Assembly: GCA_037783545.1 (NCBI GenBank)
Contig: JBBELK010000368.1
Span: 1,639,764-1,703,763 of the forward strand
Direction of reading: 5' to 3'
DNA from: Henricia sp. BOLD:AAB3569
Lineage: Eukaryota > Echinodermata > Asteroidea > Spinulosida > Echinasteridae
DNA length: 64,000 nt
Position 1 is the stretch's first letter, and each line of letters begins with the position of its first letter. Positions 40,301 through 41,328 of the stretch are shown here, piece after piece. The notes beneath the pieces were generated by a model. It searched no databases, was not told the origin of the DNA, and saw nothing but the letters and a program-made list of their open reading frames with translations. Position numbers and translations under genes: made by a program.

Positions 40301-41328
40301 GAAGAGGTTCGTCAGTACCGATCATTCAGGCAGGCTGTGACTGAGACTCGGGAAGATGACAAACAGGCTAGAAACTTACTCAAGGAAAGACAGCTGCAGA
40401 AGTGCATCCAACTGCAGGTCAGGACAAAATGAAACGAACATTTAGACCACTTGGAACCTATTTCGGCAGCTAATTTCTGCGGGGAAAAAAAAATCAACAT
40501 TTTTCCTCAAAATTTTAAATTTTCCAAAATTTATATTTCATTCCCAGGGTTAGCAGTCAGGGTCAAATTCATAGAACTTTATCTATAGGTTCTAAGCCAC
40601 ATTTTCTACAATTTTGGAGCAAATCTGAATCATAACATTTTGGGCCAAAAAGTAAAAGAATTCATAAAGGGTAAAATTAGTCGTGCAAATTTTCTCAAAA
40701 TTTGCCAAAATTTACTTTTTTGAAAATTTCTCAATAATTACTCCTAACACAAATTTGGAACCTATTTCGGTATTTCTAAGAAAAATAATTTTTTGTTTTG
40801 CCAATAAATGACATTTTCTGAAATTTTGCACTCTCAATCCATATATTTTTCAGGATATCGTCAAAAAACCACCAATGTTTTGTAAACTAATTTATCCATT
40901 CCATAAAGCAGTGCAGTGATTACACAAACTTTTTGCTTCCACATCCAAATTGGAGACTGCAAATTTCCTGTTTTCTTCCCATGGATAGTATTTTGGGGAG
41001 GTATTTTATATGATTGTTGGGTTAGAATGAAATCCATTTTCTGGAAAAATCTGAACAAGTTCCTTAAACATCTTACATCTTCACCGTCATCCATTCACAG
41101 ACTTCTTTGGACGAGAGGCGTTTCCAAGTCAACGAACCAAGAGAAGCCTTCCGTCAGAAGTTTTTAGAAGCCGAACGAAAACGTCTTGAGGAGATTGCCG
41201 CAGCCGAAGCAGCAATGAAAGCCGAACAAGAAAAGAAAAGGTCTCCGTCGCCGAAAGGACGGAAAAGTCCTAAAGGAAAGAGTCCTAACAAAAAGGGAGC
41301 TAAAAGCGCTAAAGGAAAGAAAAAATGA
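331..41328 (+). CDS. ADGB: Androglobin, C-terminal part (22 exons, 5' partial)
   Basis: Androglobin is a large chimeric globin (calpain-like N-terminus, circularly permuted globin domain split by an IQ motif, coiled-coil tail), known in vertebrates from testis and ciliated cells. Joining the 22 exons listed separately gives 3066 bases in one open frame: 1021 residues plus stop. All 21 introns have matching phases; 20 are GT-AG and one is GC-AG. Diagnostic blocks, recognised from memory of the vertebrate protein, are ESCRF..GNVI (globin E helix), WRGYC (IQ region), LKIWSTLEPNMEQ (A helix), QPVNSWFVVFR, KRGYTFVAEA, REIKDYYIPN, RRDTERQDEIRALKQAWE and the C-terminal EAERKRLEEIAAAEAAMK. The calpain domain and start codon lie upstream of the window. 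Identity is secure; exon 1 and the 3' end of exon 3 are the least certain parts. No expression data can be seen. Confidence 0.93.
498..1236. mobile_element. Long-TIR element with about 170-bp inverted arms
   Basis: The arm at 498-671 is repeated inverted at about 1062-1236; both contain GCCTTGTCCAAGGCTGTG (or its complement) and CAGTGAATAGACT. The interior is GC-richer and non-coding. Probably a non-autonomous DNA transposon; no target duplication was resolved. Open frames here are part of the repeat. Confidence 0.75.
1314..1546. mobile_element. Tc1/mariner-type MITE
   Basis: Inverted ends CAGTTGAAGTCAGAAGTA and its complement, beside TA on the left. These ends closely resemble the Tc1/Sleeping Beauty-class termini (CAGTTGAAGTCGGAAGT, from memory). 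233 bp, no transposase. It lies inside an outer inverted pair (TAGAACTATGGGG / CCCCATAGTTCTA) at about 1292-1568. Confidence 0.8.
1573..2633 (+). other. Intron, AT-rich; CGAAAC-rich stretch
   Basis: No exon was found here. From about 2020 to 2400 GAAAC/GTTTC words recur on both strands (for example GAAACACGAAA, TTCATCGAAACAG, CTGAAACGCGAAAC), suggesting a decayed repeat; no clear termini. Confidence 0.4.
2633..3184. mobile_element. TIR element family A (TAAGGCCCGC), 550 bp, copy 1
   Basis: The termini TAAGGCCCGCTTCAAACGTC and the inverted GACGTTTGAAGCGGGCTTTA bracket a 550-bp non-coding unit with further internal inverted copies of TTCAAACGTCG. Another 550-bp copy lies at 26142-26694 in the opposite orientation, and a 205-bp deletion derivative at 7650-7856. 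Confidence 0.88.
3311..3344 (+). CDS. ADGB: ADGB exon 2: 34-bp microexon
   Basis: Acceptor TTTTCTGCAG, donor GTATCC (weak). It encodes ASLDDRAPHYF plus one base of a split Phe codon. The DDR-x-x-x-Y-F pattern, followed across the junction by FVD, matches the conserved segment that opens the block after the calpain region in androglobins. Phase 1 at the 3' end fits the next exon exactly. Confidence 0.8.
3508..3900. mobile_element. Foldback family B, copy 1
   Basis: Near-perfect palindrome centred near 3735: arms read GAGTCTTTCCAC, TTTCAGTTGTTCTGA, GACAACATGCCTTTCTAAAA and their complements. The right terminus is truncated relative to the copies at 20052 and 22896. No coding capacity. Confidence 0.85.
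3931..4366. mobile_element. TIR element family C (AATGCA..CCGACC), copy 1
   Basis: Ends AATGCAAAGGTCCGACC and CTCGGAACTATGCATT (inverted). Interior words such as AACCGAACCCGCCGACCAAT and ATCTCTGTATCACTGGCC recur in the copies at 24842-25300 and 31018-31232. Non-coding. Confidence 0.8.
4373..4668 (-). mobile_element. SINE-like repeat, copy 1
   Basis: About 295 bp sharing its whole length, inverted, with 10445-10722. It includes GAGTGCCTTGCTCAAGGGCA and a B-box-like GGTATCGAACCCGC, so a Pol III-derived SINE is likely. It ends about 30 bases before the acceptor of ADGB exon 3. Confidence 0.7.
4698..4868 (+). CDS. ADGB: ADGB exon 3: conserved FVDNL..VSFSSLSRW block
   Basis: The acceptor is TGGTTCTACAG. 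The first two bases complete a Phe codon, giving FVDNLETSEVIVSFSSLSRW, which aligns with the conserved beta-type segment after the calpain domain. The remaining part is a hydrophilic linker rich in Ser, Lys and Asp. I place the donor at 4869 (GTGAGG). A second, poorer donor at 4893 (GTTAAT) has the same phase and would add eight residues. A SINE-like repeat ends about 30 bases upstream, and a MITE starts 32 bases after the chosen exon end. Confidence 0.82.
4901..5415. mobile_element. MITE filled with GCAACT motifs
   Basis: Termini AAGCCTAGCGTACATCGAC and the inverse at 5397-5415. The interior contains dozens of GCAACT/AGTTGC words in both orientations, so the element is made largely of a short sub-repeat. 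It begins 32 bases after ADGB exon 3. Confidence 0.82.
5561..6052. mobile_element. TIR element, family D (GGTTATTCCA)
   Basis: Left end TGGGGTTATTCCACGAGGCT; right end is its near complement (CAACCTCATGGAATGACCC). The outer terminal motif is shared with the element at 27226-27831. Non-coding; it contains an 80-bp tandem duplication. Confidence 0.72.
5785..5960. repeat. 80-bp tandem duplication
   Basis: Units start at 5785, 5865 and (partial) 5945 with CAAATATTTCA; the first two differ at a few bases. It lies inside the TIR element at 5561-6052. Confidence 0.9.
6256..6614. mobile_element. TIR element family E (GTCCGCATTGGACTTTTTT), copy 1
   Basis: The right end AAAAAAAGTCCAATGCGGAC is matched inverted by GTTCGCACTAGACTTTTTT at the left. 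The interior shares GGTTTTACCGAGA-type words with 32524-32928. Non-coding. Confidence 0.7.
6637..6713 (-). mobile_element. tRNA-derived SINE head
   Basis: On the minus strand an A-box-like AGCTCAGTGGTCGAGTGG and a B box GGGTTCGAGTCCC are 30-odd bases apart, as in a tRNA. The stems do not form a clean cloverleaf and there is no tRNA identity I would trust, so I call it a SINE or tRNA pseudogene rather than a tRNA gene. Confidence 0.55.
6808..7067 (+). CDS. ADGB: ADGB exon 4: post-calpain block, largest exon
   Basis: Acceptor CATTTCCAG, donor GTAATT; 260 bases, entering with two bases of a split codon and ending in phase 0. It encodes SIPGLLVAEPYSWKSLVVGQ, then RTTSTKAAALTLPPGRHVLR and HHVHLCSTVPFVYGDEE. 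The PGLL..E.(Y/F)(S/T)WKSL and LPPGRH patterns are conserved androglobin landmarks just before the globin E helix. They read as beta strands, resembling a calpain C2-like/domain III fold (inference). Confidence 0.93.
7322..7649. mobile_element. MITE with GGCCCGGTCACAC termini
   Basis: Ends TAATGGCCCGGTCACACACA and the inverted TGTGTGACCGGGCCATTA; both continue into GACGACGCAC or its complement. The interior is GC-rich (CACGCGC, GCGCGCGG) and non-coding. It sits directly against family A copy 7650-7856. Confidence 0.85.
7647..7858. mobile_element. Family A deletion derivative, copy 2
   Basis: TTAGGCCCGCTTCAAACATC and its inverse at the right end; only about 205 bp remain between family A termini. 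Together with the neighbouring MITE it interrupts repeat F2. Confidence 0.85.
8040..8242. repeat. F-family fragment with AATTGTCTGCAGACAATT palindrome
   Basis: Matches 16635-16830 in inverse orientation (shared TTGTCTGCAGACAAT, GTAATGCTG.TGTTCCTGTT). A shorter piece recurs at 21470-21535. Non-coding. Confidence 0.65.
8435..8556. repeat. Short foldback
   Basis: GACTAGTGGCCTGTCTAATC pairs with GATTAGACAGGCCGCTAGTC; stem of about 20 bp plus outer CTGTAATGC/GCATTACAG pairs. Confidence 0.75.
8712..8876 (+). CDS. ADGB: ADGB exon 5: globin E and F helices
   Basis: Acceptor TTGCTTCCTAG, donor GTAAAG; 165 bases, phase 0 at both ends. ESCRFVDHATRLMRSIGNVI reads as globin helix E. His at 8733-8735 lies nine residues before the conserved Gly, as distal His E7 does in myoglobin. 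His at 8829-8831 (in NIHCPV), 32 residues later, is the candidate proximal F8 ligand, with the spacing I recall for vertebrate androglobin. The exon ends in RNFE, start of helix G. A foldback MITE begins 20 bases downstream. Confidence 0.95.
8896..9035. mobile_element. Foldback MITE, about 60-bp arms
   Basis: AAAGGCACAGACTCGTCAGC and its inverse bracket a hairpin with only about 16 unpaired bases at its centre. CpG-rich arms (GCGCGCGCG). It begins 20 bases after ADGB exon 5. Confidence 0.88.
9036..9400 (+). other. Intron, nothing recognised
   Basis: AT-rich, no open frame of interest and no clear inverted ends. Confidence 0.5.
9414..9662. repeat. Tandem duplication, about 140 bp
   Basis: GCCTTGGCCGGGCAGCCACC, GTTGAAGC/TGAAATGGTTCT and GCAGCGGTAATAATGGCAAC each occur twice, in the same order, about 138 bases apart. 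Confidence 0.85.
9671..10289. repeat. Tandem duplication, 303-bp unit
   Basis: Unit 1 starts at 9671 and unit 2 at 9974 with TTATTTCTCTATTTTATCCA; unit 2 carries a 17-bp insertion near 10030. Each unit contains short GGTC.(A/G)AACC sub-repeats. The two are nearly identical, so recent. Confidence 0.92.
10290..10321. repeat. (ATT)n microsatellite
   Basis: About ten uninterrupted ATT units at the end of the 303-bp tandem duplication. Confidence 0.95.
10445..10722 (+). mobile_element. SINE-like repeat, copy 2
   Basis: Inverse copy of 4373-4668: shared TGTGCCCTTGAGCAAGGCAC, GGGATGTAAAGCCGTTGGTC and GCACCACCCACCTATGTATC-type words. It ends about 75 bases before the acceptor of ADGB exon 6. Confidence 0.72.
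10799..10943 (+). CDS. ADGB: ADGB exon 6: globin G and H helices
   Basis: Acceptor TCTCCACAAG, donor GTAAAT; 145 bases. VFGDALYQTIRKANG continues helix G (the FEVFGDAL pattern is typical of globins), and TAYAWKLFTLDVNSKLVSG is helix H. Phase 0 in and phase 1 out agree with the neighbouring exons. Confidence 0.93.
11205..11510. repeat. Diverged satellite relative, two half-units
   Basis: Two imperfect units of about 155-165 bp. Each contains GAAAATGTCTCAGAAAT (11318 and 11484), AACTCATTTT(T)GGCAGTTTTC and GCCAACAGGT..GGTCCTGT. The first word is identical to the 310-bp satellite monomer, and the surrounding TTTAGC..CAGTTT arrangement is similar. Confidence 0.6.
11805..11935 (-). mobile_element. 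tRNA-derived SINE, family G copy 1
   Basis: Minus strand carries CTTATAGCTCAGCTGGTATA (A box) and the B box GAGTTCGAATCCC ahead of GATAAGGCC. The same body recurs at 12042-12235, 20772-20912 and 36727-36985. Confidence 0.75.
12042..12235 (+). mobile_element. tRNA-derived SINE, family G copy 2, inverted pair
   Basis: Plus-strand TTTATAGCTCAGATGGTAGA and GGTTCGAATCCCGATAGGGC form A and B boxes. An inverted fragment of the same element (GGGATTCGAACCCGAG, AACTTGGGATGAGAGAAAAA) precedes it at 12045-12105, so the pair can fold back. A tRNA gene was considered; the acceptor stem is not convincing. Confidence 0.72.
12378..12492. repeat. GAATATGCAAAT repeats (octamer-motif cluster)
   Basis: GAATATGCAAA occurs five times in about 110 bases. 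ATGCAAAT, the POU/Oct-factor octamer, is exact at 12384, 12402, 12422 and 12482, with ATGCAAAA at 12441. Spacing is 18, 20, about 19 and about 41 bases. Confidence 0.85.
12500..13374 (+). other. Intron with CpG-rich ACGCACATGCAC patch
   Basis: 12815-12990 holds many CACGCG/TGCACG words without tandem order. The rest is AT-rich. No exon with androglobin homology was found. Confidence 0.4.
13375..14142. mobile_element. Outer MITE with nested insertion
   Basis: Ends GACCCCGCTCACATTAGGGA and the inverted GAGAATGGGGTC with an inner AAATCGCTT.ATT..A.GAAG match. ATTCGACGAAGAGAT-type words recur inside. It is split by the element at 13520-13957. Confidence 0.8.
13520..13957. mobile_element. TIR element family H, copy 1 (nested)
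   Basis: Ends TGGGTAATTCCCAAAATTAG and the inverse CTAATTTTGGTAATTACCCA. The interior matches 27983-28427 throughout (GGCACCAAGGTTAATGCAAA, CATTGGC.TAAGTAACCCGG). Non-coding. Confidence 0.88.
14143..14690 (+). other. Intron; weak SINE-like trace
   Basis: Around 14385-14420 GAGGATTCGAACCCACAGCC resembles a minus-strand B box, but no A box pairs with it. Nothing else recognised. Confidence 0.35.
14725..14930. repeat. GGGTTGA/TCAACCC-rich repeat
   Basis: CAACCC/GGGTTG words recur in both orientations (CAATCTCGGGGTTGA, TCAACCCCGAGATT, CGGGTTGAA). Probably a decayed inverted-repeat element. Confidence 0.5.
15039..15742. mobile_element. 704-bp TIR element (GGGGCCATTCAAAATA)
   Basis: TAAGGGGCCATTCAAAATAA at the left and the inverted TATTTTGAATGGCCCCTAA at the right, followed internally by AATGTTAA on both sides: about 30-bp TIRs. 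Open frames inside are in the repeat and lack family signal. Confidence 0.85.
15890..15928 (+). CDS. ADGB: ADGB exon 7: 39-bp basic linker microexon
   Basis: Acceptor TTATTTTCAG, donor GTAAGT. With the incoming split codon it encodes ATGASRKSAKMKK, a basic linker between the E-H half of the permuted globin and the IQ region. Phase (1 in, 1 out) matches both neighbours, and the donor is near consensus. Confidence 0.8.
16111..16643. mobile_element. TIR element family F (TTTAAAGGCCC), copy 1
   Basis: About 530 bp, colinear with 33079-33621 and inverse to 34942-35458. Shared words: AAAGAAAGACATCAACAAAC, ATAAAAATGCATCGCGTTGG, TTGCAAACGATCTAAATAAT. Open frames of 60-100 codons in all copies are shared only because the repeat is shared. 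Confidence 0.88.
16644..16900. repeat. F-family fragment
   Basis: Inverse of 8040-8242, abutting the family F copy. From 16900 to 17417 the intron is AT-rich with nothing recognised. Confidence 0.6.
17418..17902. mobile_element. TIR element (TGTTTACACTCGA)
   Basis: CCGTGTTTACACTCGAATCG at the left pairs with CGAGTGTAAACAGG at the right. GCGTTTACACT recurs inside, and AACCCCGCAATTGCGGGGTT is a perfect palindrome at 17714-17733. Confidence 0.72.
18296..18323 (+). CDS. ADGB: ADGB exon 8: 28-bp linker microexon
   Basis: Acceptor TGTGTGCACAG, donor GTGAGT. It encodes REIPDSWQN plus two bases of a split Arg codon. Phases (1 in, 2 out) are exactly those needed between exons 7 and 9. A 575-bp TIR element starts 16 bases downstream of the exon. 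Confidence 0.78.
18339..18915. mobile_element. TIR element family J (ACCGATCCAGTAAGCTC), copy 1
   Basis: Ends ACTGATCCAGTAAGCTCTGC and the inverted GCTTACTGGATCGGTCTATT. The body matches 22006-22591 (TGCCTAGCAACA, CACGTGTGCAGTAGAGTCGC). CGTCCGCGCCCTGGTCAG is tandemly repeated three times at about 18437-18497. It starts 16 bases after ADGB exon 8. A 152-codon minus-strand frame inside is not a gene. Confidence 0.88.
18918..19390. mobile_element. Family J partial copy
   Basis: Starts directly after copy 1 at CCTAGCAACATGGCACACAT and repeats its body, including GATCGAACAAAAAC and AAAACGACAAGCT, but lacks the terminal inverted repeats. Confidence 0.75.
19482..19576 (+). CDS. ADGB: ADGB exon 9: IQ-like calmodulin-binding motif
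   Basis: Acceptor TTATCCTTAG, donor GTGAGT; 95 bases. EPTNEEGDATTTIAKHWRGY continues CIRKIRVARTPG. The IQ consensus I-Q-x3-R-G-x3-R is met at 19519-19551 except that the Gln is Ala (I-A-K-H-W-R-G-Y-C-I-R). In androglobin this motif sits between globin helices H and A, as it does here. Confidence 0.93.
19577..20051 (+). other. Intron, nothing recognised
   Basis: AT-rich with a short duplicated TAGTTATCTTCTTAGA at about 19996-20030. No other feature. Confidence 0.4.
20052..20495. mobile_element. Foldback family B, copy 2 (full length)
   Basis: GGGTCTTTCCACAGG at the left and CTGTGGAAAGACTC at the right with about 210-bp paired arms centred near 20275. The centre carries GGTTACGAGCGTATATTGGA and its inverse. 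Confidence 0.88.
20605..20698 (+). CDS. ADGB: ADGB exon 10: globin helix A/B
   Basis: Acceptor AAATCCAACAG, donor GTAAAG; 94 bases. It encodes TEENLQAKEQLLKIWSTLEP followed by NMEQHALHLFR, an amphipathic pair matching globin helices A and B. They lie C-terminal to helices E-H, which is the hallmark circular permutation of androglobin. Confidence 0.94.
20772..20912 (-). mobile_element. tRNA-derived SINE, family G copy 3
   Basis: Minus-strand A box CTTATAGCTCAGCTCGTAGA and B box GGTTCGAATCCCGATAAGGC; 3' flank CCAAACTTGGGATAAGAGAA as in the other copies. Confidence 0.75.
21010..21300. mobile_element. Family J partial copy
   Basis: Shares ACGCGTAACGCGCGCGATCG, GAACAAAAA and AAAACGACGAGC with the full-length family J elements; no termini. 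Confidence 0.65.
21300..21467. repeat. Foldback, about 70-bp arms
   Basis: GGGATTAAAAGTAGGTTTGG and CAGCTAGGGGTCCTGGGCAC at the left pair with their complements at 21395-21467; the loop is about 20 bases. The left arm is the end of the family J-like sequence, so this is an inverted duplication of its terminus. Confidence 0.85.
21579..21713 (+). CDS. ADGB: ADGB exon 11: end of globin B helix and following block
   Basis: Acceptor TTTTCTCAG, donor GTAAGG; 135 bases. It encodes TMFKIDPGMMPDFPFFQDEW, then the highly conserved androglobin stretch VDFQGTYQDQPVNSWFVVFR. Phases 2 in and 2 out fit the neighbouring exons. Confidence 0.95.
21740..22003. repeat. Inverted repeat around CAAATTTACGTG
   Basis: CAAATTTACGTGCGTTCACG and GCTTTGAGAAAAAGCGGCG at the left match inverted CGCTGCTTTTTCTCAAAGCG and CAAATTTACACGTG at the right. 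It abuts the family J copy. Confidence 0.7.
22006..22591. mobile_element. TIR element family J, copy 2 (best preserved)
   Basis: AATAGACCGATCCAGTAAGC and its exact inverse at the right end: at least 27-bp TIRs. Non-coding body of 586 bp with CpG-rich GCGCG words. Confidence 0.92.
22721..22874 (+). CDS. ADGB: ADGB exon 12: conserved post-globin block, GC donor
   Basis: Acceptor GCCGTTCACAG; 154 bases. It encodes RDVFFVQEPMLVVPKLYVSI, then CMLRVIDNDTGEEIPRVFQR and VAPYEYKRNK. The 3' boundary reads AAG|GCAAGT. Using this GC donor joins in phase 0 to RGYTFVAEA of the next exon, as the family requires. The only nearby GT, four bases downstream, would break the frame. A foldback element starts 21 bases into the intron. 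Confidence 0.93.
22896..23189. mobile_element. Foldback family B, copy 3 (core deleted)
   Basis: ATGAGTCTTTCCACAGTAAA and the inverse GTGGAAAGACTCAT; the central ACGAGCGTATA part is missing. It starts 21 bases after the GC donor of ADGB exon 12. Confidence 0.9.
23393..23580 (+). CDS. ADGB: ADGB exon 13: RGYTFVAEA / YYIPN block
   Basis: Acceptor ATTTTTCTCAG, donor GTAGGG; 188 bases. It encodes RGYTFVAEARTTDVPLPSGK, WRMRLIGSSSPLPQPSRDHL and SSFVVREIKDYYIPNKDD. These are among the strongest androglobin landmarks and resemble a second beta-sandwich (C2-like) repeat; the fold assignment is inference. Confidence 0.96.
23590..24456 (+). other. Intron; decayed SINE trace and family B-like piece
   Basis: At 23813-23870 TTTGGGTCATTGACTCGCAA matches the SINE-like repeat of 10445. 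At 23947-24115 GGGTCTTTCCACGCTAATGG resembles diverged family B. The 150-codon frame at 24001-24453 runs through this repeat and has no family signal. Confidence 0.45.
23871..23907. repeat. Poly-C tract
   Basis: C-run of about 24 bases followed by ACCCCCCACCCC; the opposite strand has strong G-quadruplex potential. Length may be unreliable in sequencing. Confidence 0.9.
24457..24662 (+). CDS. ADGB: ADGB exon 14: TSKPDVYISLQVLDQEE block
   Basis: Acceptor CGATTTGACAG, donor GTAAGT; 206 bases. It encodes YAIRPQEDHVVSIQLSTSKP, DVYISLQVLDQEEVLAKTSG and KGHAVIPAFTF, then an acidic linker. TSKPD..I.LQVL..EE and GKG.A.IPAF are shared with vertebrate androglobin. Its last 94 bases and the donor are tandemly duplicated in the intron (see 24700). 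Confidence 0.95.
24700..24820 (+). pseudogene. Duplicated 3' end of ADGB exon 14 with its donor
   Basis: ACCTCGGGCAAGGGGCATGC starts at 24569 in the exon and again at 24700 in the intron. The copy runs through the donor (TTTGTAAGTG at 24660 and 24791) and the ATAATAAT tract, an offset of exactly 131 bases. It has no acceptor of its own. Reading through from the exon meets TGA in the copy, so use of the second donor would truncate the protein. Confidence 0.9.
24842..25300. mobile_element. TIR element family C, copy 2
   Basis: AATGCATAGTTCCGACC and the inverted CTCGGAACTATGCATT; colinear with 3931-4366. Short frames inside are repeat-derived. Confidence 0.88.
25301..26141 (+). other. Intron, AAGCAAAAGCTT words
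   Basis: AAGCAAAAGC recurs at about 25355-25415. The 142-codon open frame from 25346 has AT-driven composition and no recognisable motif, so I do not call it a gene. Confidence 0.4.
26142..26694. mobile_element. TIR element family A, copy 3 (550 bp)
   Basis: TGAGGCCCGCTTCAAACGTC and the inverse GACGTTTGAAGCGGGCCTTA. It is the reverse complement of 2633-3184 across its length, with a low level of substitutions. Confidence 0.9.
26700..26870. repeat. F2-family fragment
   Basis: GATTTCTCCCACAAAGGCAC, TTACCATTGCTATCAACACT and TTTTCTCGTCAACTCGTGAA match 42900-42960 and 29075-29170. Confidence 0.65.
27041..27141 (+). CDS. ADGB: ADGB exon 15: Ser/Lys-rich linker
   Basis: Acceptor TTGTTTCTTCAG, donor GTAAGT; 101 bases, phase 1 in and 0 out. 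It encodes SVVGRGAKQHGSSSSLNSGK, then KRQPSAGSHDDRAS, a disordered linker. Longer open frames cross this region in the same frame only because the upstream intron happens to be open. Confidence 0.82.
27226..27831. mobile_element. TIR element family D2 (TGGGTCATTCCATGAAG)
   Basis: TGGGTCATTCCATGAAGTTG at the left; exact inverse CAACTTCATGGAATGACCCA at the right; TIR of about 26 bp. 606 bp, non-coding. GTTACATCCACAACCA is duplicated inside. Confidence 0.9.
27983..28427. mobile_element. TIR element family H, copy 2
   Basis: TTGGGTAATTCCCAAAATTA and its inverse, TIR of about 29 bp. Colinear with 13520-13957. Confidence 0.92.
28579..28612. repeat. Poly-G tract
   Basis: Three G-runs of about 10, 10 and 9 bases separated by single T or A; potential G-quadruplex. 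Confidence 0.92.
28695..28790. repeat. 11-bp minisatellite AAATTTTATTT
   Basis: About eight units; the last four read AAGTTTTATTT. It ends about 30 bases before the acceptor of ADGB exon 16. Confidence 0.92.
28823..28882 (+). CDS. ADGB: ADGB exon 16: 60-bp acidic linker
   Basis: Acceptor TTGTATCCCACAG, donor GTAAGT; exactly 20 codons, phase 0 both sides. It encodes RASKASGDPFQDAGDETEVR. A symmetric exon like this could be skipped without frameshift. Support is splice sites, phase and position. Confidence 0.78.
29075..29180. repeat. F2-family fragment
   Basis: CAATTTCCCCCACAAAGGTA and TTACCATTGCTGTCAACACT match the F2 repeats. The rest of 28883-29530 is intronic without recognised features. 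Confidence 0.55.
29536..29725. repeat. GGCGAA(A/G)TGG repeats, inverted halves
   Basis: Four CCA(T/C)TTCGCCC units at 29536-29585 face about seven GGGCGAA(A/G)TGG units at 29605-29725, so the block can form a hairpin. Spacer words TTTTGGGG and CA(C/T)T(T/C)GGG recur. Confidence 0.88.
30043..30154 (+). CDS. ADGB: ADGB exon 17: YVIQAKVLRKSWPLSESS block
   Basis: Acceptor CAAACCCACAG, donor GTAGGC; 112 bases. It encodes PHKYVIQAKVLRKSWPLSES followed by SWAFVQVLKDLEKNELK. The Y-(V/I)-I-Q...V-L..SWPL(S/T)ES pattern is conserved in androglobins. Confidence 0.94.
30155..31017 (+). other. Intron, nothing recognised
   Basis: No family match. ATGCCACACTTTGGCTCCTG..ATGGAAATACCCC at 30628-30667 resembles a decayed family D terminus. 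Confidence 0.4.
31018..31232. mobile_element. Family C partial copy
   Basis: ATATGACATCTCTGTATCAC and CAAT(A)TCTAAGGGGGCGGGGT match 4136-4345; termini missing. Confidence 0.7.
31233..32520 (+). other. Intron, no confident feature
   Basis: 32095-32370 has inverted words (ATTTCATGGCGCCGTTTAGC and GCAGCGCCATGAAAT), suggesting a decayed TIR element of about 265 bp. No exon with family similarity was found between 30155 and 34709. Confidence 0.4.
32524..32928. mobile_element. TIR element family E, copy 2
   Basis: TCTGCATTGGACTTGTTTTT at the left and the inverted CAAAAAAAGTCCAATGCGGA at the right; internal GGTTTTACCGAGACGATGG as in copy 1. Confidence 0.72.
33079..33621. mobile_element. TIR element family F, copy 2
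   Basis: TTTAAAGGCCCTGTAGATGA at the left, ACACTGGGCCTTTAAA at the right. About 95% identical by eye to 16111-16643. Confidence 0.9.
33871..34356. mobile_element. Foldback family K, copy 1
   Basis: CTAAACTCCTCAA and the inverted TTGAGGAGTTTAG close a 486-bp palindrome; arms share GACGATTTCTCTCTTGTT-type, ATGTGTCATTTGTTA and TGGGGGATGTGCAG words. Frames of about 100 codons within are repeat-derived. Confidence 0.9.
34710..34924 (+). CDS. ADGB: ADGB exon 18: Lys/Asp repeat linker and KPNWTLRVV
   Basis: Acceptor CCCATTTTAG, donor GTAAGA; 215 bases. It opens with a basic linker (KEGIKGTTAKGEKKGKGKDK, then KD/RD dipeptide repeats), likely disordered. It closes with FDFTKPNWTLRVVLDQTPT, a conserved segment. 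A MITE starts 17 bases after the exon. Confidence 0.93.
34942..35458. mobile_element. TIR element family F, copy 3 (inverted)
   Basis: TTAAAGGCCCAGTGGATCAT and ATCTACAGGGCCTTTAA; reverse of copies 1 and 2. It starts 17 bases after ADGB exon 18. Confidence 0.9.
35695..35893 (+). CDS. ADGB: ADGB exon 19: RRDTERQDEIRALKQAWE helix
   Basis: Acceptor TTTTTATCAG, donor GTATAT; 199 bases. EEVEIRRDTERQDEIRALKQ continues AWEAADPGRAAKALAAREKF, a long charged helix strongly conserved in androglobin, then an acidic tail. Large foldback elements flank this exon on both sides (33871-34356 and 35981-36470). Confidence 0.95.
35981..36470. mobile_element. Foldback family K, copy 2
   Basis: TAAACTCCTCAAAAAAAGTT to ACTTTTTTTGAGTAGT; nearly identical to 33871-34356. 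The two copies bracket ADGB exon 19. Confidence 0.9.
36727..36985 (+). mobile_element. tRNA-derived SINE, family G copy 4
   Basis: A box ACTTACAGCTCAGCTGGTAG, B box GGTTCGAATCCC and 3' tail CCAAGTTTGGTTGTTTCATT as in the other copies, preceded by an inverted fragment (AACTTGGGATGATAGAAAAA). An extra base in the D-arm argues against a functional tRNA. Confidence 0.75.
37152..37281 (+). CDS. ADGB: ADGB exon 20: Pro-rich linker and MDLTPYIR
   Basis: Acceptor CATAACCGCAG, donor GTATAG; 130 bases. It encodes GGPPQTPASELEHLPSEAVL, a run of seven prolines, then KEILRTMDLTPYIR. The MDL(S/T)xY(V/I)R motif is conserved near the androglobin C-terminus. Confidence 0.92.
37282..38740 (+). other. Intron; one hairpin, otherwise nothing
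   Basis: CTGGTTCCCAGAGCTC at 38255 pairs loosely with GACTGGGAACCAG at 38329. No other structure or exon found. Confidence 0.4.
38750..38845 (+). mobile_element. Possible tRNA(Leu/Ser)-like SINE head
   Basis: CACGGCCGAGTGGTCTGGC resembles a class II A box and GTCAGTTTGAATCCAC a B box, 50-odd bases apart, as in tRNAs with a long variable arm. Stems are poor. Confidence 0.4.
38905..39704. mobile_element. 800-bp TIR element (AAAGGGACACACCGGCT)
   Basis: AAAGGGACACACCGGCTT at the left and the inverted AAGCCGGTGTGTCCTTT at the right. Inside, ACGTGACTTTTCGGAACCAG and its inverse form a 30-bp hairpin at 39050-39105. No transposase. Confidence 0.85.
39731..40166. mobile_element. 436-bp near-perfect foldback
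   Basis: Arms of about 200 bp (for example AGACCCGTGAACAGGGCTTC against GAAGCCCTGTTTACGGGTCT, and ATCGATCCGATGTCTAGTTT against its inverse) meet around a loop of about 25 bases near 39948. It ends 61 bases before the acceptor of ADGB exon 21. Confidence 0.92.
40228..40417 (+). CDS. ADGB: ADGB exon 21: coiled-coil
   Basis: Acceptor TCTTCCATCAG, donor GTCAGG (atypical C at +3); 190 bases. After a short linker it encodes KQEEVRQYRSFRQAVTETRE, then DDKQARNLLKERQLQKCIQL, with heptad-like spacing of a coiled coil. A 436-bp foldback ends 61 bases upstream. Confidence 0.9.
40480..40850. repeat. Diverged single satellite monomer in intron
   Basis: Colinear with the 310-bp satellite monomer: ATTTCATTCCCAGGGTTAGC, GTCA(G)GGTCAAATTCA, TATCTATAGGTTCTAAGCCA, AACATTTTGGGCCAAAAAGT, ACTTTTTTGAAAATTTCTCA, TTTCTAAGAAAAA in the same order. 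Many substitutions separate it from the array. Confidence 0.85.
41101..41328 (+). CDS. ADGB: ADGB terminal exon: coiled-coil and Lys-rich tail
   Basis: Acceptor TCCATTCACAG; 75 codons then TGA at 41326-41328. It encodes SLDERRFQVNEPREAFRQKF, LEAERKRLEEIAAAEAAMKA, then a Ser-Pro-Lys tail with four SPxxG/SPxKxG-like units ending KGKKK. The same helix plus poly-Lys ending occurs in vertebrate androglobin, which fixes the gene end. Confidence 0.95.
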   Translation, partial: TSLDERRFQVNEPREAFRQKFLEAERKRLEEIAAAEAAMKAEQEKKRSPSPKGRKSPKGKSPNKKGAKSAKGKKK